IMG/VR virus record: IMGVR_UViG_3300037621_000109 | Coordinates: 1-26,648 of that record | Source of the DNA: a virus | Strand: one strand, 5' to 3' | Length of the DNA: 26,648 nucleotides | In this document: positions 14,076 through 19,964 of the stretch, in pieces | Layout of the letters: each line of letters begins with the position of its first letter | Numbering within the stretch: the stretch's first letter is position 1 | Translations under genes and position numbers: made by a program | The notes under the pieces: generated by a model | Databases searched by the model: none | What the model was told of the DNA's origin: nothing | Seen by the model: only the letters and a program-made list of their open reading frames with translations

Positions 14076-14140
14076 TGGTGGAGGTGGTGGGAATCGCACC
14101 CACGTCCTCACTAGTTATTGACTAACCTTCAACATTAAAT
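14076..14140 (-). ncRNA. tmRNA acceptor piece with T-arm and CCA
   Basis: Contains T-stem GTGGG/CCCAC around the 7-nt loop TGCGATT (14103-14087), acceptor strand CACCTCC, discriminator A and an encoded CCA (14078-14076). Its 5' part (GGTTAGT) pairs with the coding piece. The 5' end is not precisely known. Confidence 0.85.
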
Positions 14141-14142
14141 TC

Positions 14143-14517
14143 TTATGCTGGGTCACCAGGTTTTTCTAAATTAAAACTTCTATACATCATACAAGTTTCA
14201 TGTCCTGTTGGTGAAGTTATAGCAGCAACAGATTCATCGCCTTGCTTGTTGATATAGTATGCAACAAAATAGGATGGGTTGCCAGTTTCTTTAGCACCTT
14301 CTCTACCTAGTGATATGTTTTCTAATACAAATTCGTTATCAGAAAGATATCTTATTATCTCTGGTGATGTACCACAAACTACTGGTACGTGCATCCATCT
14401 AAAATCGTATTTTGTACTTTCCCAATCGTTAGTTTCTTCAGCAAATGATATACTAGACACTATTAATATAAAACTAACCAAGAAGGCAAGTAATAGATTT
14501 TCTTTTATTATTTTCAT
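14143..14517 (-). CDS. Secreted protein of unknown function (124 aa)
   Basis: A clear Sec signal peptide: Lys at the start, hydrophobic core LLLAFLVSFILIVSSISF, cleavage likely after SFA before EETNDW (about residue 26). The mature part has two cysteines (VVCGTSP and ETCMMY) that could form a periplasmic disulfide. Similar small exported proteins occur in marine phages but I cannot name a family. A TATAAATA late promoter (14564-14571) lies 46 nt upstream. The gene ends 3 nt before the tmRNA region, so the late transcript may also feed the tmRNA. Confidence 0.75.
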   Translation of the reverse strand: MKIIKENLLLAFLVSFILIVSSISFAEETNDWESTKYDFRWMHVPVVCGTSPEIIRYLSDNEFVLENISLGREGAKETGNPSYFVAYYINKQGDESVAAITSPTGHETCMMYRSFNLEKPGDPA

Positions 14518-14563
14518 CTATTAATCCTTTTTGCTGATAAATTGCTTTATCTTTTGTTTAAAG

Positions 14564-14571
14564 TATTTATA
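14564..14571 (-). promoter_or_regulatory. T4-type late promoter TATAAATA
   Basis: Exact TATAAATAC on the minus strand, 46 nt before the ATG of the secreted 124-aa gene, leaving room for a leader with an AAAAAGGA ribosome site. Confidence 0.7.
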
Positions 14572-14581
14572 ATAGATAGAG

Positions 14582-15277
14582 CTAAATCTTCTTCTTGTCC
14601 ATGAAGTCTTTAGTGTGTTTGTAAAATAACTCTTGGTGTTCTTTGATTTTGTCTTCGGTATGTATCCATTCTTGTACAAAACCGTCTTCACACGTGGCCA
14701 ATATAACAGTTTGTTCTATCTTGCAATTTGGGTATAGCTCTTCATACATTTTTGCATATGCTGAGCATTGTAAGAAGTTAGCATAATTGTAATTAGCATC
14801 CCTTCTTTTTGTAGATGTCTTAAAGTCTACCACAGATAGTTTGCCTTTGTATTCAGCAATACAATCTACTTGACCTGCAACACCTATTTCTTTTGAGTAT
14901 AGGTATTCTTCTAGGCAATGTATGTTATCTAGTCTAGCAAGATATGGTTTCATTATTCTAAAAAGTCCTAGTGGTGTAACAGCAGTTATACCTACTGACT
15001 TCTCATCTTCATTATTTAAGTGATTCTCAATTAAGGTATGAGTTGTCTTACCTCTATTAATAGCAGTTGTAGAAATATAGTTAGCCATCTTCTCGCCAAC
15101 TGCATTTCGCCATGCCTGTAGACCTACTTGTTTTTCTGGTATTTGTCCTAGTATGGATGTAACGGAAGGCATATTAACACCATCAATAGTATAATATCTT
15201 ACACCATCTTGGTTTTTACCTTTCACACCTAAACTTTTAGGCAATACTTCTTCATTCAATTTAACATGTTTAAACAT
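14582..15277 (-). CDS. PD-(D/E)XK exonuclease (Cas4/RecB-like)
   Basis: 231 aa. Motifs of the PDDEXK_1 superfamily are in order: NRGKTTHTLIENHL (His80, Glu84), GQVDCIAEYKGKLSVVDFKT (about residues 135-154: D138, D151, K153) and FLQCSAYAKMY (Gln170, Tyr174), the QxxxY helix of RecB/Cas4 nucleases. It probably processes DNA ends in phage recombination or degrades host DNA. No Cys cluster for an iron-sulfur site is visible, so it is the simple phage form. It is the first gene after the consensus early promoter at 15306-15334. Confidence 0.82.
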   Translation of the reverse strand: MFKHVKLNEEVLPKSLGVKGKNQDGVRYYTIDGVNMPSVTSILGQIPEKQVGLQAWRNAVGEKMANYISTTAINRGKTTHTLIENHLNNEDEKSVGITAVTPLGLFRIMKPYLARLDNIHCLEEYLYSKEIGVAGQVDCIAEYKGKLSVVDFKTSTKRRDANYNYANFLQCSAYAKMYEELYPNCKIEQTVILATCEDGFVQEWIHTEDKIKEHQELFYKHTKDFMDKKKI

Positions 15278-15305
15278 AATATACCTTCCTATATTTTATA
15301 TAATC

Positions 15306-15334
15306 ATTATATCAGATTCTTACAAGATTGTCAA
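15306..15334 (-). promoter_or_regulatory. Perfect-consensus early promoter (exonuclease gene)
   Basis: Minus strand GC-TTGACA, 17-bp spacer, TATAAT, with an extended -10 (TGA-TATAAT). About 30 nt before the ATG at 15277. Confidence 0.88.
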
Positions 15335-15413
15335 GCTATATACCCTTTTGCATATACAAGTCAATGATCTTGTTTTGTTCTATTATTCTGTCATCATTAA
15401 GACGTTCAGCAGC

Positions 15414-15884
15414 TCAATTAGGGTCATACGGTTCATATACCGTCTTGCCATCATCATTTCTGTATGCTCTTAATACTTGTTTTCTGTTTTCTTCTTTGTT
15501 TTTATAAGAACAATGTATCCACCCGCTATTAGGTTCTTCTGGATTGTGAAATTCTAATATCAATTGGTCAAAATCTAAAGTATCTATTATATACTTTGCT
15601 AGTTCAGCATTTGCTAAACCAAAGATTTCAAAGTCCGCAGCCTGGCCTTTAGCGTGCTGGGACTTCATACTTGATCCTATCTTTACACACAATTCAGGAC
15701 TACGATAGCCACTTGATACAGAAACCACTTTGCCATAATGATCTCTAATCTTTTGTAGTACATTCTCACATAGTTTTTTTAAGTTATCCATATGATCTTC
15801 GCTTGGATTATTACTAATACCATGTCTATCTGCCGTTTGAGAGGCAGTCATTTCTTTAAGCGAAAAGTTTTTGCTTAGTTGCAT
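15414..15884 (-). CDS. Peptidase M15-family endolysin-like protein
   Basis: 156 aa. Peptidase_M15_3-type motifs: VVSVSSGYRSPELCVKIG (about residues 53-70), KSQHAKGQAADFEIFG (Zn ligands His77 and Asp84) and GWIHCSYKN (His124). These enzymes cut peptide cross-links of peptidoglycan (D-Ala-D-Ala or L-Ala-D-Glu). No signal peptide, so a holin would be needed for release if it acts as endolysin. Promoter 15931-15959 lies within the upstream small gene. An in-frame TGA ends the gene and the frame continues open for 24 more codons. Confidence 0.85.
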   Translation of the reverse strand: MQLSKNFSLKEMTASQTADRHGISNNPSEDHMDNLKKLCENVLQKIRDHYGKVVSVSSGYRSPELCVKIGSSMKSQHAKGQAADFEIFGLANAELAKYIIDTLDFDQLILEFHNPEEPNSGWIHCSYKNKEENRKQVLRAYRNDDGKTVYEPYDPN

Positions 15885-16029
15885 TTAATTTATCCTTTGC
15901 TATAAGTTTAATTTTCTTTAAGGTTCTTAAATCATACCATGAACCTGTTGATCTGTCAACAGTTCTTTTATCTTCAACTTCATTCACTGCTCGTTTTAGT
16001 TCTTTATGATGAGCTTTTATTTCTAACAT
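15856..16029 (-). CDS. Small DUF465/YdcH-like protein (57 aa)
   Basis: Reads MLEIKAHHKELKRAVNEVED at the N-terminus, then STGSWYDLRTLKKIKLIAKD and KLNATKQKLFA-stop. The pattern H-x-x-L-x-x-x-(I/V)-x-x-x-E ... LKKxKLxxKDxL is that of DUF465/YdcH two-helix proteins. It overlaps the start of the peptidase gene by 29 nt. The early promoter for the peptidase (15931-15959) lies in the codons for TVDRSTGSWYD. A GGGGA ribosome site precedes the ATG. Confidence 0.65.
   Translation of the reverse strand: MLEIKAHHKELKRAVNEVEDKRTVDRSTGSWYDLRTLKKIKLIAKDKLNATKQKLFA
15931..15959 (-). promoter_or_regulatory. Early promoter inside the YdcH-like gene
   Basis: Minus strand TTGACA, 17-bp spacer, TATGAT, extended -10 (TGG-TATGAT). 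Directs transcription of the M15 peptidase gene, whose ATG is 47 nt downstream of the -10. Confidence 0.72.
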
Positions 16030-16030
16030 A

Positions 16031-16423
16031 TTATCCCCTTGTAAGTTTTAATATTTTATCCATTTGAGCCTTGATAATTGGTCCTCTGTTAGGCCAATGT
16101 ATATAAGGTTCTTTGGATTTTGAAAGATTATATAAAAACGGTAATACAATCTTCTCAATCTCTTTAAATCTTGCTGATACGTCAGCGTCCTGTATTTCTT
16201 TGTTAACAGAGTCTTTTTCTGCTACAATCTGCATAACCTCGTTCATCATTGATTTTATATCTGTTACATCTGCCTTAACTTTTGCTATCTCTAAACTAGA
16301 ATTTTCTACTACTTTAGGGTCAATAGCTGGTGATGTTTCTTCAACTGGTTTCTGCGATACAGGAGTAAAACCATAATCGGTATCTGTATCAAACTCCCTC
16401 ATAAAATCAGGTATGTCTGCCAT
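16031..16423 (-). CDS. Conserved marine T4-like phage protein with coiled coil (130 aa)
   Basis: N-terminus MADIPDFMREFDTDTDYGFT is an acidic motif I recall from cyanophage and pelagiphage proteins of unknown function. A coiled coil follows (EIAKVKADVTDIKSMMNEVM, about residues 45-64, then QIVAEKDSVNKEIQ), and the C-terminus has YIHWPNRGPIIKAQMDKILK. No catalytic motif seen. The 'YIHWPNR' box and the coiled coil suggest a binding or assembly protein. An AAGGAG ribosome site lies within the end of the small ORF upstream. Confidence 0.75.
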   Translation of the reverse strand: MADIPDFMREFDTDTDYGFTPVSQKPVEETSPAIDPKVVENSSLEIAKVKADVTDIKSMMNEVMQIVAEKDSVNKEIQDADVSARFKEIEKIVLPFLYNLSKSKEPYIHWPNRGPIIKAQMDKILKLTRG

Positions 16424-16518
16424 TAGTTTTCTCCTTGTTTAACTAGTAGGTGCAATGAGCGGATTGACTTATTAGACTCTGGTATACGACCGTTGTTTTT
16501 CAGTTGCTCGCTCTGCAC
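16423..16518 (-). CDS. Possible very small gene (31 aa, GTG start)
   Basis: From a GTG at 16518 the frame reads QSEQLKNNGRIPESNKSIRS, then LHLLVKQGEN-stop, with a TAATG overlap to the next gene. The residue content looks protein-like and the overlap is of the type used by real genes here. Against it: no ATG, no clear ribosome site, and the region also forms a strong hairpin (16449-16519), so it may be RNA structure rather than a gene. Confidence 0.35.
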   Translation of the reverse strand: MQSEQLKNNGRIPESNKSIRSLHLLVKQGEN

Positions 16519-16519
16519 C
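16449..16519 (-). other. Leader hairpin with 11-bp stem following TATAGGGG
   Basis: GGTGCA+GAGCG (16519-16509) pairs with CGCTC+TGCACC (16461-16457 and 16454-16449), with a 2-nt bulge. The stem follows CTAAATAATATAGGGG, which resembles the late box plus TATAGGGG seen at 21601-21616. It sits in the spacer between the 104-aa and 130-aa genes. Confidence 0.5.
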
Positions 16520-16525
16520 CCTATA

Positions 16526-16840
16526 TTATTTAGATTTTGCACGTTGTCTAGCCTTATGCTTTTTCATTACTTGCTCTGTTTTGATCTGTTTTGTTGACTT
16601 TGTACCCATTTCATTTGCTAAAGCACTCATTGGGTGTGCTTCTGCAACCTTTGATAGTGTTTCTTTCCAACCTTGGTCACTTCTATAACTTTGACCACTT
16701 ACACCTGCAACAATATTAATACTTGTTACTTGTTGTTTGATATGTTTGTTTTTTACTAGATATTCTTCCATCTCAGCAATAGACATCATGTCGGTAAATT
16801 TTCTACCTGTCTTTGTATTTTTAAATGAATATAGAGGCAT
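16526..16840 (-). CDS. FmdB-like small protein lacking the zinc cysteines (104 aa)
   Basis: N-terminus MPLYSFKNTKTGRKFTDMMS followed by IAEMEEYLVKNKHIKQQVTS resembles the start of FmdB-type zinc-ribbon proteins as carried by many marine phages (MPxYxFxNxxTGE...MxIxExExYLxxNP). The usual CxxC pairs are absent; there is no cysteine at all. The C-terminus is very basic (KKHKARQRAKSK) and may bind nucleic acid. Function unknown. Confidence 0.7.
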   Translation of the reverse strand: MPLYSFKNTKTGRKFTDMMSIAEMEEYLVKNKHIKQQVTSINIVAGVSGQSYRSDQGWKETLSKVAEAHPMSALANEMGTKSTKQIKTEQVMKKHKARQRAKSK

Positions 16841-16841
16841 T

Positions 16842-17222
16842 TTAGTTTAAAGATAAATGATAGAGTAACTGGTTTGTTACCACAAGCATATCTTCTAATA
16901 TGCTTTCTAAATCCATTTGACCTTGCACCTTACTGTGCTGTGTTATCTTCCCTATTCTGCTAACTTGTTTTTGCACTTCGCCTCTTACTTGAGCGTTATC
17001 AGCATAGTTCATTATACCAGGTCTTAATTCAGCACTAAATTTAATTCTTGTGCCTATCTTACCTTGGTAAGTTTCTACAAACTCGTCATTAAGTTTGCTA
17101 AATTTATCATAGTATTCACCTAGTTGTTCATGTTCGCTAAACGTTTCAGTTTGCCAATGATAACTTTGAATATCATTTAAAAAATTCATATTCAGTTGTA
17201 TAAAATCTGTTACATTATTCAT
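16842..17222 (-). CDS. Dps/ferritin-like phage protein (DUF5856-like, 126 aa)
   Basis: Helical throughout. The stretch SYHWQTETFSEHEQLGEYYD (about residues 20-39) followed by KFSKLNDEFVETYQGK looks like the Dps core HW...H..L...Y..L.D..VE..., with His22, His31, Asp46 and Glu50 in positions of a possible metal site. I recall this family in marine T4-like phages as DUF5856. It is shorter than Dps (about 160 aa), and the second half (ILEDMLVVTNQLLYHLSLN) provides the last helix. Iron storage or DNA protection is inferred from resemblance only. Sits beside SufE (4-nt gap). Confidence 0.6.
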   Translation of the reverse strand: MNNVTDFIQLNMNFLNDIQSYHWQTETFSEHEQLGEYYDKFSKLNDEFVETYQGKIGTRIKFSAELRPGIMNYADNAQVRGEVQKQVSRIGKITQHSKVQGQMDLESILEDMLVVTNQLLYHLSLN

Positions 17223-17226
17223 ATTT

Positions 17227-17589
17227 CTATTTAGTATTAGCTATTGCTACTATCCTCTGTATTAAACTTCCTAGACCATTCTGTCTTTGCATTGTTAATA
17301 ATTCTCTAATACCTAAAGGTATAAAGTCTTCTATTGTTAAGTTGGCAACTTCATCTTTAGTACACCCATTTACAAGGTCAGTTATTAGTTTTGCTGTACC
17401 TTTTGTTATAAATGAATCGGCGTCTATTCTATATATCATTGTGTTATCTTCTTTTGTTCCGCCTATCAACCATAAATTACTAGCACAGCCACGTATTTTA
17501 TTGTCATCTGTTTTAACTTCTTCTGGTAATGCTGGTACGTCTTTTGCAATGTCAATTAAATAAGCAAGTCTATCGTGTCCTTGCAACAT
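17227..17589 (-). CDS. SufE-like iron-sulfur cluster sulfur-acceptor protein
   Basis: The frame is open to 17691, but the extra N-terminus starts at TTG and overlaps the previous gene by 92 nt. I choose the ATG at 17589 (MLQGHDRLAYLIDIAKDVPA), 10 nt after that gene's stop, giving 120 aa (E. coli SufE 138 aa). Family motifs: LPEEVKTDDNKIRGCASNLW (about residues 21-40), with Cys35 as the sulfur-accepting cysteine, the ITKGTAKLI helix, and LTMQRQNGLGSLI near the C-terminus. SufE takes persulfide from SufS and passes it to SufB. In a phage this would boost host Fe-S assembly during infection. Confidence 0.85.
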   Translation of the reverse strand: MLQGHDRLAYLIDIAKDVPALPEEVKTDDNKIRGCASNLWLIGGTKEDNTMIYRIDADSFITKGTAKLITDLVNGCTKDEVANLTIEDFIPLGIRELLTMQRQNGLGSLIQRIVAIANTK

Positions 17590-17599
17590 TTTAAGGTCT

Positions 17600-18196
17600 T
17601 CACCCCTGGTCTGTATTCGCTGCTTTAACATCTGCGATCCCTTCGGCAAACCATTCAGGCATAACTGCACCTGGTTTTTCCCATTTAGCAAATCTTACTT
17701 TTTCAAATATGTAATACTTACGATATGAACCTACTACATCACCTGGTATCTTACAATACTCTGGCATTGCTGGTGTAGCGTCTGTAGCTACTACGTTAAG
17801 TGGTGCATTTTTAGGTGGGTACTTTAGTAGTTCAGCAAGTTTATCAATAGAAACATGATTGACATTTTTTTGCCATCTTAATCTGTATTCTTGGTTAAGA
17901 GCTACAAAGTGATTATATAACCATGTGTAATTGTATGCTGATTTAATAACCCATTGTGTACTAGGGTGACCTAGCCAACCTGCCTTGTATAAAGTTGCTT
18001 CTTCGTTAGAATTGTCTAATCGCCATCTTTTAATCTTACGACCATTCTTTGTAGTGTCAAAATATTCTGTACCGTCAAGCACACGTTTTGCTGTACATAA
18101 CATCTGAGCAGACTCTAATATCATTTTGATAATGTGTTTATCACACATCATCTTGGCTGCTGTTACAGGATTTTTATCAACATAAAATATATTCAT
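17600..18196 (-). CDS. Conserved marine T4-like phage protein of unknown function (198 aa)
   Basis: N-terminus MNIFYVDKNPVTAAKMMCDK followed by HIIKMILESAQMLCTAKRVL is a highly regular block I recall from many marine T4-like phages. Further blocks are GHPSTQWVIKSAYNYTWLYN (about residues 76-95) and a GSYRKYYIFEKVRFAKWEKP stretch near the C-terminus. Conserved-looking Cys18, His21, His77 and several Trp/Tyr suggest an enzyme or nucleic-acid protein. I cannot name the family with confidence. Promoter 18262-18290 lies in the gene upstream; the ATG overlaps that gene's stop (TAATG). Confidence 0.75.
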   Translation of the reverse strand: MNIFYVDKNPVTAAKMMCDKHIIKMILESAQMLCTAKRVLDGTEYFDTTKNGRKIKRWRLDNSNEEATLYKAGWLGHPSTQWVIKSAYNYTWLYNHFVALNQEYRLRWQKNVNHVSIDKLAELLKYPPKNAPLNVVATDATPAMPEYCKIPGDVVGSYRKYYIFEKVRFAKWEKPGAVMPEWFAEGIADVKAANTDQG

Positions 18197-18378
18197 TAGT
18201 GTATCAATTTTCTTGTAACATAATCTGTCATGTTATATTGTTTAGCAAGTTGCATAAGTTTATTATACCATAGTTTTTTGAAAGAGTCAAGTTGAGCATT
18301 AGAACATGCTTTTGCTAGTAACTTTAACTTTCTAATCTTTGGGTCTTCTTGTCTTTTAATGTCTTCTTCGTGTATCAT
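18196..18378 (-). CDS. Small basic hypothetical protein (60 aa)
   Basis: Starts MIHEEDIKRQEDPKIRKLKL and is helical and Lys-rich throughout. It lies directly behind promoter 18386-18414, with only about 7 nt between the -10 and the ATG, so its message may be nearly leaderless or start within. It ends with a TAATG overlap to the 198-aa gene. No family recognised. Confidence 0.6.
   Translation of the reverse strand: MIHEEDIKRQEDPKIRKLKLLAKACSNAQLDSFKKLWYNKLMQLAKQYNMTDYVTRKLIH
18262..18290 (-). promoter_or_regulatory. Early promoter inside the 60-aa gene
   Basis: Minus strand TTGACT, 17-bp spacer, TATAAT, extended -10 (TGG-TATAAT). Points at the 198-aa gene, ATG 66 nt downstream. Confidence 0.75.
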
Positions 18379-18385
18379 AGGGTCT

Positions 18386-18414
18386 ATTATATATCAATTT
18401 ATCTGCAAAGTCAA
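18386..18414 (-). promoter_or_regulatory. Early promoter upstream of the 60-aa gene
   Basis: Minus strand GC-TTGACT, 17-bp spacer, TATAAT. Lies in the 39-bp gap behind the 71-aa gene; tandem with 18262-18290 at 124 bp. Confidence 0.78.
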
Positions 18415-18417
18415 GCA

Positions 18418-18633
18418 TTAAAAATACTTGTTTTTATAGTACTTATAGAACGATTTATCAGTAAATAATTCTGCGATTTCGTTTGTAGGTACTTGATCCA
18501 TTCTAATACAATCTGCAAGTGATTCGTATTCCCATGTATCAACTTTACGTGTCATTTTTTTACCTTTAGCACTCTCTGCTAAAGTTCTAACATTTCTTTT
18601 GTGATTTTCTGTTTGAGCATAACTCATTGACAA
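18418..18633 (-). CDS. Small hypothetical protein (71 aa)
   Basis: Starts MSMSYAQTENHKRNVRTLAE with a basic first half and ends in an aromatic, basic tail (KSFYKYYKNKYF). A middle segment (WEYESLADCIRMDQVPTNEI) looks like a short helix-turn unit. The start overlaps the 61-aa membrane gene by 10 nt. Function unknown. Confidence 0.65.
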   Translation of the reverse strand: MSMSYAQTENHKRNVRTLAESAKGKKMTRKVDTWEYESLADCIRMDQVPTNEIAELFTDKSFYKYYKNKYF

Positions 18634-18809
18634 TCATCTGCTTTCCACCCAGGCATGTCTTTCATTAAATCATCCATAGGAGTTTTGACTTTCTTTTTAT
18701 ACGACTTCATATGATTTTTATTAGCAATTAGATATGCAATAAAGAAACCTATAAACGTTACTGAGCAACCTATGATTGCCATTAATAACCCATGTTGTAA
18801 ATCCATCAT
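18624..18809 (-). CDS. Small single-span membrane protein beside the glucosaminidase (61 aa)
   Basis: N-terminal hydrophobic helix about residues 8-28 (LLMAIIGCSVTFIGFFIAYL), then a Lys-rich cytoplasmic tail (KSYKKKVKTP) and DDLMKDMPGWKADDCQ. ATGA overlap with the stop of the glucosaminidase gene (18806). One-helix topology and gene pairing with a wall hydrolase are compatible with a pinholin/holin or spanin-like role, but the sequence is not diagnostic. Confidence 0.65.
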   Translation of the reverse strand: MMDLQHGLLMAIIGCSVTFIGFFIAYLIANKNHMKSYKKKVKTPMDDLMKDMPGWKADDCQ

Positions 18810-19399
18810 TGTTTTACCTCATATTCACTTCTTACTTTGGTTAATATACTTTTTATTTTTGAGAAATAATGTTTATCAGCTGCATATGCGTCAAGTGTTT
18901 CTACAAGTACATATGGATCATTCTGACCACTATCTATAAGATTTCTATACTTCTCATATGCACCACCATTGTTTAGCACTTGCATATAATTAAGTACACT
19001 ATCACATTCATGTGTATAAACTTTTACACCCCATTTTTTAGGATTATTAGAAGGCAACATATGTGGTTCTTTTAGATCATATGTTCTTATACCGAATAGA
19101 TTTTTACCTACTCTAGCAAATCTACTGTTTCCCCAACCAGACTCTAACGCTGCCTGAGCAATCAATAGTTCTAAATTTACAGGATAAACATCTGTGGTGT
19201 TGTGTTCAATATAATCAACACATTGTAAAACGTTGTCTATAAACTGTTGATTATTTGTGTGTTCAAAATCAGGAAGTGTAGGTATGTCTGCCTCTGCTCT
19301 AGCAGCGCCATCTTGTACATATCCGTAATACACTAATGATGTAAATAATAATATAACTACAACCATCAATGTTCTTACTATTGTTCTAAATGTTGCCAT
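18806..19399 (-). CDS. Membrane-anchored Bax-type glucosaminidase (endolysin candidate)
   Basis: 197 aa. An N-terminal signal-anchor (residues about 7-27, VRTLMVVVILLFTSLVYYGY) is followed by the glucosaminidase domain of the Bax/FlgJ type (PF01832): VNLELLIAQAALESGWGNSR (about residues 74-93) with catalytic Glu86, then FARVGKNLFGIRTYD, and the terminal YSNYxx-like and YAADKHYFSKIKSILTK parts. It would cut glycan strands in the periplasm. A signal-anchor-release endolysin, independent of a large-hole holin, is a reasonable model with the neighbouring 61-aa membrane protein. Confidence 0.82.
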   Translation of the reverse strand: MATFRTIVRTLMVVVILLFTSLVYYGYVQDGAARAEADIPTLPDFEHTNNQQFIDNVLQCVDYIEHNTTDVYPVNLELLIAQAALESGWGNSRFARVGKNLFGIRTYDLKEPHMLPSNNPKKWGVKVYTHECDSVLNYMQVLNNGGAYEKYRNLIDSGQNDPYVLVETLDAYAADKHYFSKIKSILTKVRSEYEVKQ

Positions 19400-19673
19400 T
19401 TTTAACCACCTCTTTTAAATCTTTGATTGATTTCTTTTTATCTATCATAACTTCATACCATTTGTATCTAACCATATGTTCATTTGATGGTCCGATTAAT
19501 GGTATATCGTATTGTCTTTGAAACGTTAATAGACCTTTTAGATATAAAGGTACGATTGTGTCTAGCACACTTACCTTGTCTTTAAAGTCTTTTGGTACTG
19601 TAGGTGTCTTAAAATGACCTTTACCTTTTATTAGTTCGTTTAAGATTTCTTTATGTTTTTTCAATAGTTTCAT
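19386..19673 (-). CDS. Basic hypothetical protein (95 aa)
   Basis: Starts MKLLKKHKEILNELIKGKGH and contains a hydrophobic middle (VSVLDTIVPLYLKGLLTFQR) that is probably an amphipathic helix, not a membrane span. Overlaps the glucosaminidase ATG by 14 nt and the gene before it by one base (stop/start). No family recognised. Confidence 0.62.
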   Translation of the reverse strand: MKLLKKHKEILNELIKGKGHFKTPTVPKDFKDKVSVLDTIVPLYLKGLLTFQRQYDIPLIGPSNEHMVRYKWYEVMIDKKKSIKDLKEVVKNGNI

Positions 19674-19951
19674 TATATACCTCTCTTTACATAATATTCA
19701 TAACCGTGTTCTTCAAACTTCTTTTGTATAAACACAAGGTTACTGTTGTTCAAATGGTTCCTATAACCTTTGAATATTTTTTTACTTGTTCTACCTGGAA
19801 AATTATTTAGAATATCTTTTTGTAGATGACCTGTATAATATAATTCCCACTTAATAACATTATTCTTAAATACATTATCAATAATGTTAATACCTTTTTT
19901 TATTTCTTTCTGTAGCCACTCATCTATATGATTCTTCTCACCTCTTTTCAT
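19673..19951 (-). CDS. Basic hypothetical protein (92 aa)
   Basis: The frame extends to a TTG at 19984, but that would overlap the SprT gene end; the ATG at 19951 (MKRGEKNHIDEWLQKEIKKG) with a GAAAGA ribosome site fits the gene spacing better. Rich in Lys, Asn and aromatic residues; the C-terminal half is KIFKGYRNHLNNSNLVFIQK. No recognised domain. Confidence 0.62.
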   Translation of the reverse strand: MKRGEKNHIDEWLQKEIKKGINIIDNVFKNNVIKWELYYTGHLQKDILNNFPGRTSKKIFKGYRNHLNNSNLVFIQKKFEEHGYEYYVKRGI

Positions 19952-19964
19952 AATATATCTTTCT

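Larger units (their letters stand above)
13879..14140 (-). ncRNA. ssrA: Circularly permuted two-piece tmRNA (ssrA), phage-encoded
   Basis: The parts appear in permuted order on the minus strand: first the acceptor piece with T-arm and encoded CCA (ends 14076), then a 49-nt spacer, then the coding piece starting at 14026. The acceptor stem pairs GGGGGTG (14026-14020) with CACCTCC (14086-14080), six Watson-Crick pairs and one G-U, followed by A-CCA. The universal GATTCGAC of tmRNA lies at 14014-14007. A second helix joins the pieces: ACTAAACC (14002-13995) with GGTTAGT (14127-14121), one A bulged. The tag frame reads NDNHIDYRMAA-stop (stop at 13918-13920). This permuted form is the one used by alphaproteobacteria. 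The 14140 boundary is approximate. This fills the only stretch over 300 bp without a protein gene. Confidence 0.92.

Noticed and set aside
16449-16519. tRNA gene reading of the GGTGCA...TGCACC hairpin
   Set aside because: Length is near that of a tRNA, but there is no T-loop (TTCRA) or D-arm pattern and no anticodon arm can be drawn.
17590-17691. Longer SufE start at 17691
   Set aside because: It begins with TTG, overlaps the 198-aa gene by 92 nt and the added residues have no SufE similarity.
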